Of a stretch of DNA of 64,000 nucleotides, positions 57,201-64,000 are shown one piece after another (the stretch's first letter is position 1; each line of letters opens with the position of its first letter). A program made the translations under genes and the position numbers. This stretch comes from Alopecurus myosuroides (Eukaryota; Streptophyta; Magnoliopsida; Poales; Poaceae). The notes beneath the pieces were generated by a model. That model did not search any database and had not been told where the DNA came from. It saw only the letters and a program-made list of their open reading frames with translations. The stretch lies in NCBI GenBank assembly GCA_028641055.1, contig CM054063.1:182534756-182598755 (forward strand). The letters run 5' to 3'.

Positions 57201-58289
57201 CTAGACTTCAGATGGTGTCTTTGCATCGATGGATAGCGCGTGCAGCCCAGTCTTGAGCTCATCCTGCAGGAGATCATACACAGCCCTGTGTCTCTTGAGC
57301 ATGCTCTTCCCCTCAAACTCCTTCGATACAACCCGCACATTAAAATGTGTCTCTCCGTCGCTACCTGCTACCCCGGCATGCCCCTTGTGCTGATACGAAA
57401 TGTCCTCAACGGTTAGCTCTACTGGTGAAAGTCCCATCTCCAAATTATGCCTTATCCTCTCCTTCCTGCCACCTCCAAGGCTGCCATTTACTTGCACCAC
57501 AGCGGCTGGTTCCTCGTCAAATTGTTCCTCCTCAGGCCTCTCGGCCTCTGAACTCTCGCGCACTTGCGCACCAAAAGCCGCAAATTGAGGCTCTTCCTTC
57601 TCCACAGCAGGAGTTTCAGTAAGTTCCTGACGGATTTCGTGGCTGCCAGTTGCCTCCTTGCCCGCTGCGTCACCTCCTGCAGCGACTTCCAGTGCCTTGA
57701 GCTTCATGAGGTTGATCATGTTGAGCAGCCCGCTGTTCCTTGACGGCGAGAGGCTCTGCCTAATCCCGAGCATCTCGATGAACTCGACCGGGACCATCGC
57801 CACGTCCCTTGCGGGCGCACCGGAGAGCCCAAGCACGAGCAGCGCCGCGAGGCCCTTGGTGAGCTGCGCGTCGGAGTCGGCCTGGAACCTGACGCAGCCG
57901 GGCGCCTCCGCCTCCGGCGCGGCGTGGACCCAGACCTGGGAGACGCATCCCCGGACGCGGTTGGCGTCGGTCTTGAGCGCCGGGTCCATGGCCGGCAGCC
58001 GGGCGGCGTAGGCGAGGAGCTGCTTGTAGCGGGTGCGCTCATCGGGCACGGACTGGAATAGCGCGATGATGTCGCGGAGCGCGGGGGGAAGCTGCGCCGG
58101 GTCGACGGAGGCGGAGGGGGATGAGGAGGAGGTGGAAGGGGTCGGGGAAGCGGTGGACCTGGCGGTGAGGCGCTGGAAGGAGACGGGGCAGGAGAGGGTG
58201 AGGAGATGGGGCTTGGAGAGAAGCGGCTTGGAAAGGGTCGAGGAAGAAAGGAGGCGGAGGTTGGAGGAGGTGGCGGCGGCGGACGCCAT
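57201..58289 (-). CDS. SUFE1: SufE-BolA fusion protein, organellar iron-sulfur cluster assembly
   Basis: A single exon of 362 residues. Residues 1-62 are Ser/Ala/Thr-rich with few acidic residues, a transit peptide for plastid (and possibly mitochondrion). The SufE domain spans about 66-205, with the sulfur-accepting cysteine at 115 in RVRGCVSQVW. An acidic linker (about 205-270) leads to a BolA domain (about 275-355) with MGLSPVELTVEDIS, THFNVRVVS and KRHRAVYDLL. SufE activates the cysteine desulfurase (NFS2/SufS type) and takes its persulfide; the BolA part binds monothiol glutaredoxins and is thought to regulate this. The SufE-BolA fusion is typical of plant SUFE1. Start: this ATG opens the transit peptide and no earlier in-frame ATG looks better. 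A Pro/Ser-rich frame of about 240 codons overlaps its 5' half on the same strand; it is a GC-driven shadow. Confidence 0.94.
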   Translation of the reverse strand: MASAAATSSNLRLLSSSTLSKPLLSKPHLLTLSCPVSFQRLTARSTASPTPSTSSSSPSASVDPAQLPPALRDIIALFQSVPDERTRYKQLLAYAARLPAMDPALKTDANRVRGCVSQVWVHAAPEAEAPGCVRFQADSDAQLTKGLAALLVLGLSGAPARDVAMVPVEFIEMLGIRQSLSPSRNSGLLNMINLMKLKALEVAAGGDAAGKEATGSHEIRQELTETPAVEKEEPQFAAFGAQVRESSEAERPEEEQFDEEPAAVVQVNGSLGGGRKERIRHNLEMGLSPVELTVEDISYQHKGHAGVAGSDGETHFNVRVVSKEFEGKSMLKRHRAVYDLLQDELKTGLHALSIDAKTPSEV

Positions 58290-58625
58290 GGATGGCGGCG
58301 GAGGAGCGATGGTGATTGGGGAATCGGAGGTTGGGTTGGGTTTGTCTTCCGGAAATTGGAGAGGTCAGCTTTGTTTTGATTTTGTTCTTCCGGGACAAAG
58401 TTGCTTGGCCACGGAATCAATCCAGGTGGAAGTTCCTGAATGTGCACATGGAAATGGATCTGAACTTACGAAACCTTCATATCCCATCTGGCCCAACATT
58501 TTTTTCTGAGCTGGCCATCGGGCCCAACTTGATTATCAAATTTGGTTTATTTATTGGTTCTTTTTTCAGTTATTTTTTCTGTTCATTTTTGGTTTTTAAA
58601 TTCATGAAGATTTTTTCAAATCCAT
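58290..58625. other. SUFE1 upstream region
   Basis: This is the spacer between the SUFE1 start and element C. GC-rich sequence next to the ATG changes to T-rich sequence after 58540. I see no convincing TATA box. Element C begins 336 bases upstream of the start codon, so it may replace distal promoter sequence. Confidence 0.5.
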
Positions 58626-59502
58626 TGTCGGGGGGTTACCCCCGAATAGGGTAAAGGCAAGTGCTAAAGGCAAGATCAGAAAGGATGCTTGGCCGAGTAG
58701 CCGGCTACCCGGTACTTGCTACCCGGTCGACTGCTACTCGGTCCTACACATAGATGACCAGAAGGACGAGTCAAGAGAATCATGTTCCTCCGAGTAGAAG
58801 AGTTGGCCCGAGTAGAAATGGCGGGAATCTACTCGGGACAGAGGTCAAAGGAGCCGTTCTGACACAGAATCCCGCGTATCCCGGGTCCGTACTTGGCACT
58901 GTTCACAGGCACTGTTCATCTGAGGACGGCGTGCCTGACAGCGATAGTGTGGCAGCAGGGCGTCGCAGGATAGGGGGGACCTACTCTGTGTTCGCCGCAG
59001 TGATAACAGACTGGTTACTTGGTTTTGCCCAACGACTTTCCGCACCAGGACAAACTTAGAAGCCAAAGCTGTCAGCGGGAACTCGGAAGAAGCACGGTGT
59101 GCACACAATGTCGACATCTGTTTGTATTTGGCTGTATCCGGCTGGGCACCGAGTATATAAGGTGCCCTGCCTCCTCCTGCGCGAGGGACGCTGAGCTAGA
59201 TCACACGTTGGGCTTAGATTCTTGACCTAGTTCATCCCGTAGAGAGAAGAGTGGCTACTCGGTAACAAGAACTATTGTACTGTGGCTACTCGGTGAGACA
59301 CCAATATACAGAGAGAAAGACAGGAGTAGGGGTTTTACCTCCTCGCGAGGGCCCTGAACCTGGGTAGATCGTGTTGTCTGCAGTGCTTGTTTCATACTTC
59401 ACGCGGCTACTCGTCGCGTGATCCCTCCCCGAGCGCCTCCAGCGTCGTTCGTCCCCACAACTTTAGCCATCCTATGGCATCTGCCGTGACACCACCACGA
59501 CA
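58626..59502 (+). repeat. 5' LTR of element C
   Basis: It starts TGTCGGGGGGTTACCCCCG (itself a small hairpin) and ends CACCACCACGACA. It is rich in TACTCGG/CCGAGTA words. TATATAAG at 59154-59161 is the likely TATA box, so transcription would start near 59190. Confidence 0.88.
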
Positions 59503-61634
59503 GTTGGCGCCCACCGTGGGGCAACCAGCAGCGCTGGCTGGAGTTTCCGTTTGGACGGGATCGATTTCTGCTTCCGGAGAGCGCGTGGTCTGCGGCCTCG
59601 TCCACAGATTCGGCTCCTTCGACTTCGTCACCGACAACGCCGGCGATTTCGGCGGCAGGGCCATGCCGGAGGGCGGCTCGGTGCTTTCTTTCGGCGCGCA
59701 CCTCGTCTACGTCGCCACCATCATCGACCGCGAGTACCCTGAGCTGGTGCATGTCGCGGAAGATCCACCTGCTGTCATCGCCGCGCGCGGGAGGCCGCTG
59801 AGCCGCTCCGCGGACATTGCAGAGGTGATGATGATCGGCCCTGCTGCTGACGCCGGGAAGGGCGCGGCTGCTACCGCTGCGGCCGTCGTCGAGGACCTCG
59901 CTGGCTCGAGTGTTGGCGGGAAGACGCACAAGCCTTACGAGAAGGAGTGCAACCTTCCCCTCTCCACTACTCCGACAATCCCTGCGTCTGCTGCGCGGAC
60001 GGGTATGCCGCCTCCCACTGATCTCGAGCTCCTGACCATGAAGGCGCAGCTCGACCGGCAGCGCCAGGAGCTGCTCGCTGAGCAGGCGGAGTTGGAGAAG
60101 ATTAGGCTAGAGCTTAGCCTGGATCAGCTTGAGTAAAACAAGGCTCATGGTTTCACACCGGTTGTTAGGAGAGCTAGCAAAGTAGGGGCCACGCGTCGCA
60201 ACCTAGGCGCCGAGATGGCGACGGTTGTAGAGGCTCCTAGTCAGTCCGCCACCGCAAACACCTCCACTAGACCCAGATACAGCACGCCCGCCAAAACACT
60301 TAGAGCTGCTGAGGCCGTAGCTGCCGAGCTGCCGCATCTAGCTGGCGACGCGCGCGTTAGGCAGCAGGAGAGGCTGAACGAGCTGGTGCTAGAGGCTGCT
60401 AGGCAGAATGAGGAGTTCCGGAAAGCCAACCCGGGTGCTGGAGCTTCTCAGGTGGTGCACTCGCACGTGGCTAGATCTAACGATCAGGCTTCATCACCAC
60501 ATCCTAGCCGTGAGAGAAGCCGGAGTGGGCATTCCGGGAAGGGTAGGCAGATGCAGGTGTACGACCCGGCTGTCGCCGCGAAACAGCTCGCTGTGCCGCG
60601 ACAGTCCGGTCAGAAACACCGCTGCAGGAGCAGGCTTTCAAGCCCATAAAGCTCAAAGCCAGGCCCGAGATGGAGAGCGCCCAGGCCCTTCTCAGCATCC
60701 AGTTGCTCAGCCTACTCGGCAGAGGCAGCAGCCGCGTGCGGTGGCGCCAGCCGCCAACCCGGTGGAGCAGCCTGCAGCTGTGCAGGTGGACAGATATGAT
60801 GATGGCTACTCGGCCATGGGATTGGCTGGCTATGACATTCTGGATCGTGTGGGCGAGCGTGTGCTGGCACCTGGAGCTGCAAGGCACCAGCTGGACCGGA
60901 TCAGCTTGTCGGCACGGCTCGAGAACACGGGACCTCCCGGCCCCGAGTGCTTTGGCCCGCGCATCATGAACGAGCCGTCCGTGAAGAACTTCCAGCTGGC
61001 CAGGGGCACCAAGAGCTACAATGGCAGCACCAAGCCGGAGGACTGGCTCAATGACTATGTCACCGCGGTTCATATCGCGAACGGCAACCGGAGATGGGCA
61101 GTGCGGTACGTTCCCCAGATGCTAGAGGGTCCAGCTCGCACTTGGCTCAACAACTTGCCCAAGAACAACATCAATTGCTGGCTGGACTTCTCGGAAGCCT
61201 TCATCAGCACTTACAAGAGGCCGAATAGGCCACAGCAGCTGTCCGCTTGCAGGCAGCGGGAAGACGAGACGGACCGCGAGTATCTTACTCGGTGGAGCAC
61301 ATTGCGGAACACCTGCGAAGGTGTGAATGAAGCCAAGGCCATCACTTGGTTTGCGCAGGGTTGCAGACATGGCAGTATGTTGTGGCAAAGGTTGCAGAGG
61401 GAGATGCCAAACACTCTGGCGGAGACCATCAAGATTGCGGATCAGTACGCACTCGGTGACCCTACTCAGCCCCTGATGGATTCCTCTGAGCCGAGAAGAA
61501 ACTTCAACAGCAACAAGCGCAACGAGTTCCGCAACAAGCGCAGGGGTGACCGAATAGATACTCGGTACGACCCTGAGGAAGTGAATGCATTGGCTGTTGG
61601 AGCTGGGGGCAGCCAAAGGCAAAAACCTGCTTGA
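59474..61634 (+). pseudogene. gag of element C, interrupted
   Basis: ATG at 59474, 29 bases before the LTR end, opens a frame that crosses the primer site (PPRQLAPTVG). It is broken by TAA at 60134-60136, a frameshift near 60600-60650, and TGA at 61632-61634. The region to 60136 ends in a coiled coil (MKAQLDRQRQELLAEQAELE). The retrotransposon gag domain lies at about 60990-61480 (STKPEDWLNDYVTAVHIANG, EGPARTWLNNLP, EAFISTYKRP). The product would form the virus-like particle core. Reading continues across each break with recognisable sequence, so the stops are mutations and not normal ends. Confidence 0.82.
59503..59521 (+). other. Primer-binding site of element C
   Basis: GTTGGCGCCCACCGTGGGG directly follows the LTR end. 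Confidence 0.85.
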
Positions 61635-64000
61635 GCCTACGGGCAGAACCAGAACCAGGGCCAAGGCAACAAGAAACCATTCCGCGCTCCTCAGTTGGGT
61701 AGCGGCAACTCGGAGCAGACAAGGAAGTTTGTCTTCGATGACATGAGGGATGGCCCATGCAGTTTCCATACTCAGCACCCCTCGAGGCCTGCTAACCACA
61801 CTACCCGACAGTGCGAGTGGTGGGATCTGATCAGGAATGAAGGCTTGCCTCCTCCTCCTCCTCTGCCAGCTGCAAATGCCAATGTGCAGCCTGCTCGCAC
61901 ACCCGCAGCTCGGCCTCCAGTGTTTCCGAGAAGAGAAAACGTGAACCAAGTGGCTTTAGGAGCCAACCGTCACTTCAACAATGAGGGCTACCGCAACAAC
62001 AACAACAACCACAACCGCAACAACAACAGAGGCAACAACAACTACCAGGGCAACAACAACGGCAACAATGAGGGCGGAGGCCGCAACCAGTACCAAGAAC
62101 ACCACGAGAGCTACATGATCTTCACTTCTGAGCCCGTCAACAAGCAGTCACAACACAGGCGTGCCATGGAGGTCAATGCCGTGATCCCTGCTGTTCCTCA
62201 CTATATGCATTGGTGCAACCAAGAAATCACGTGGTCCCGAGTAGATCATCCCAAGGTGATGCCCAACCCGGGTAGCTACACTTTGGTGCTAGATCCTACC
62301 TTCTTGGGTCCCGAGAAGAATGTGAGGTTCAGCAAGGTGCTGATCGACAACGGCAGCAGCATCAACATTGTGTACAGAAACACACTCGAGAAGCTTGGGC
62401 TGGCCGAGAACATGCTGCTACCTAGCAAGACCACTTTCCATGGCATTGTGCCGGGAGTCTCGTGCAACCCGATTGACCGAGTGTGGATAGATGTGCTATT
62501 CGGCACCAGGGAGAACTGCCGCACAGAGAGCCTGCAGTTCGAGGTGGTTGTTCACCAGAGCCCTTACCATGCCCTACTCGGCAGGCCTGCGCTGAGCAAG
62601 TTCATGGCCTCTACCCACACGGCATATCTGAAGATGAAGATCCCTGGTCCCAATGGCGTGATTACCATCTCTGGTGATTACAAGAAGTCCATGGAGTGTG
62701 CCTCTGCTGGTTCCCAGTTGGCGGAGTCCATGGTGATTGCTGCCGAGAAGAAAAAGATGTACGAGGTGGTGGCTATGGCGCAATCCGCGCAAGCTGGTGC
62801 GCAGGGCGTGCCGAGTACCCAGCACGGGACCGCGTTCCAGGCATCTCAAGAAACAAAGAAGGTCCAGGTCGACCCTGAGTTCCCCGACCGCGTAGCCATC
62901 ATTGGCTCCGGGTTGGCGGAGAAATAGGAAGGCGAGCTCATCCACTTCCTCCGTGAGAATCGGGACGTGTTCGCCTGGTCCAATGAGGATTTGCCAGGTG
63001 TCCCGAGGGAGTTGGTTGAGCACTCACTACATGTGCGTCCTGACGCCAAACCAGTGAAGCAGGCTATGCGCCGTTTCGGAGATGAGAGAAGGAAGGCCAT
63101 TGGTGACCAGATCACCAAGTTGCTGATAAGCAATTTCATCATGGAGGTGCTGCACCCGGATTGGCTAGCCAACCCGGTCATGGTCGAGAATAAGAAGGAG
63201 GATCCTAAGGCTGCTACCGCATGGCGCATGTGTGTCGACTACACCGACTTGAACAAGGCATGCCCCAAGGATCCTTTTCCGCTACCTCGCATCGATCAGG
63301 TGATCGATTCCACTGCTGGTTGTGAACTGTTGTCTTTCATAGATGCCTACTCTGGTTTCCACCAGATAGCTCTCAATCCTGCTGATCAAATAAAGACTGC
63401 CTTCATTACCCCGTACGGGGCTTATTGCTATCGTTTCATGTGTTTCGGGTTGCGGAATGCGGGTGCTACTTATCAGCGGTGCATGCAGAAAGGCTTGCAC
63501 AATCAGCTCGGCAAGAATGTGCAGGTGTACGTAGATGACATTGTCATCAAAATGAATAAAACACAAACTCTGCTTGCCGATCTTGAGGAAACCTTCGCTA
63601 ACCTGCGCAAGTATAAAATGAAGCTGAACCCGAGTAAATGCACCTTTGTCGTCCCGGCTGGCAAGCTACTCGGCTTCCTGGTGTCTAGTCGGGGCATTGA
63701 AGCCAATCCTTCAAAGATAAAAGCTATTGAGAGCATGTCTTTGCCGAGATCCCTGAAGGATGTGCAAAAATTCACTGGTTGCTTGGCATCTCTGAGCCGT
63801 TTCCTGGGCCGAATGGGCGAGAAGACCCTGCCTCTGTACCAGCTGATGAAGAAAAGTGACAAGTTTGTCTGGACTCCGCAAGCGGACGTGGCATTCAATG
63901 AGCTGAAAGCAATGCTGGGTAGCGCTCCCATCTTGGCTAGTCCGCTACCCAAGGAGCCAATGATGCTGTACATTGCTGCTACCAACCGAGTGGTCAGCGT
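61635..64000 (+). pseudogene. gag end, protease and RT of element C, interrupted and cut by the window edge
   Basis: Same frame as the gag domain. A zinc-knuckle-like CSFHTQHPSRPANHTTRQC lies near 61761. An Asn-rich stretch (61990-62075) is followed by a protease with KVLIDNGSSINIVY (about 62335) and LLGRPALSKFMA. TAG at 62925-62927 interrupts the protease-RT link. RT follows with TAWRMCVDYTDLNKACPKDP (63217), FIDAYSGFHQ and the catalytic VYVDDIVIK (63525). The thumb/connection region runs to the window end. Close relationship to element A's RT is plain from the shared order and motifs (LPRIDQVID, NAGATYQRCMQK). Confidence 0.88.

Larger units (their letters stand above)
58626..64000 (+). mobile_element. 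Tat-like Ty3/gypsy element C, 5' part
   Basis: 5' LTR (58626-59502), primer site, gag, protease and RT in order, running off the window. The primer site GTTGGCGCCCACCGTGGGG is the same as in elements A and B, and the proteins are related, but the LTR is a different sequence (877 versus about 480 bases). The left flank TCCAT (58621-58625) should be the target duplication; its partner is outside. The coding part has at least three in-frame stops and one frameshift. Confidence 0.9.

Noticed and set aside
57716..58447. A 243-codon Pro/Arg/Ser-rich frame on the minus strand
   Set aside because: It overlaps the SUFE1 coding sequence in another frame. High GC keeps it open, and it has no domain.
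59399..59929. A 176-codon minus-strand frame
   Set aside because: It lies opposite the element C gag start, in GC-rich sequence, with no recognisable content.
60504..61949. Minus-strand frames of 189 and 275 codons
   Set aside because: They are opposite the gag region of element C, which carries the recognisable domain.

Overview
The window is nuclear DNA from a grass, most probably a Triticeae species (wheat, Aegilops, barley or rye group). The evidence is nested Ty3/gypsy elements with LTRs beginning TGATACGTC or TGTAACATCC, a CACTA-type element with CACYGGTAG ends, Stowaway- and Tourist-like MITEs, GT-AG introns, and a few GC-rich grass-like genes in a sea of transposons. Species and chromosome cannot be read from the sequence. 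A run of exactly 100 N at 53247-53346 marks an assembly gap.

Layout. Positions 1-5751: 3' part of a chromodomain-type gypsy element (frameshifted pol, then a 3.39 kb LTR), lying against an inverted LTR (5752-6465). 6466-7620: LTR-like sequence of unknown family. 7621-18268: mostly non-coding, with one clear gene (isoprenylated HMA-domain protein, 10237-10974, minus, three exons), several MITEs, a foldback/Mutator-like element (about 15460-16505) and a doubtful acidic ORF (17430-17945). 18269-20704: a complete CACTA-type element with a TAC target duplication, carrying a two-exon DEDDy 3'-5' exonuclease gene; a decayed relative of that gene lies at 21765-22758. 23125-24400: a diverged tandem duplication. 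26204-27834: a solo LTR with a perfect AATGC duplication. 27840-30031: an older gypsy LTR, primer-binding site and gag start.

30032-51437 is a multi-level nest. A TGATATGTC-type LTR sits in the older gag. Tat-like element A (30449-51047, minus, TSD GCTGC) sits in that LTR, and Tat-like element B (34669-44638, minus, TSD ACATT) sits in A. A keeps pol but has lost nearly all of gag; B keeps gag and protease but has lost most of pol. Both carry an antisense, intron-containing gene on the plus strand with a conserved TATA box, exon lengths and phases. LTR divergence (2 differences in 481 bases for B, 7 in 476 for A) agrees with the nesting order.

51438-53246 holds further LTR pieces. 53347-58625 is a small gene island: a beta-expansin (53842-54936, plus, three exons) and a plastid/mitochondrial SufE-BolA fusion gene (57201-58289, minus). 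From 58626 to the end runs the 5' part of a third Tat-like element (C), with an 877-base LTR and gag, protease and RT broken by several stops.

The host genes (HMA protein, beta-expansin, SUFE1) are unrelated in function and do not form a cluster. The more unusual content is the complementary pair A and B, their spliced antisense gene, and the exonuclease gene carried by the CACTA element.
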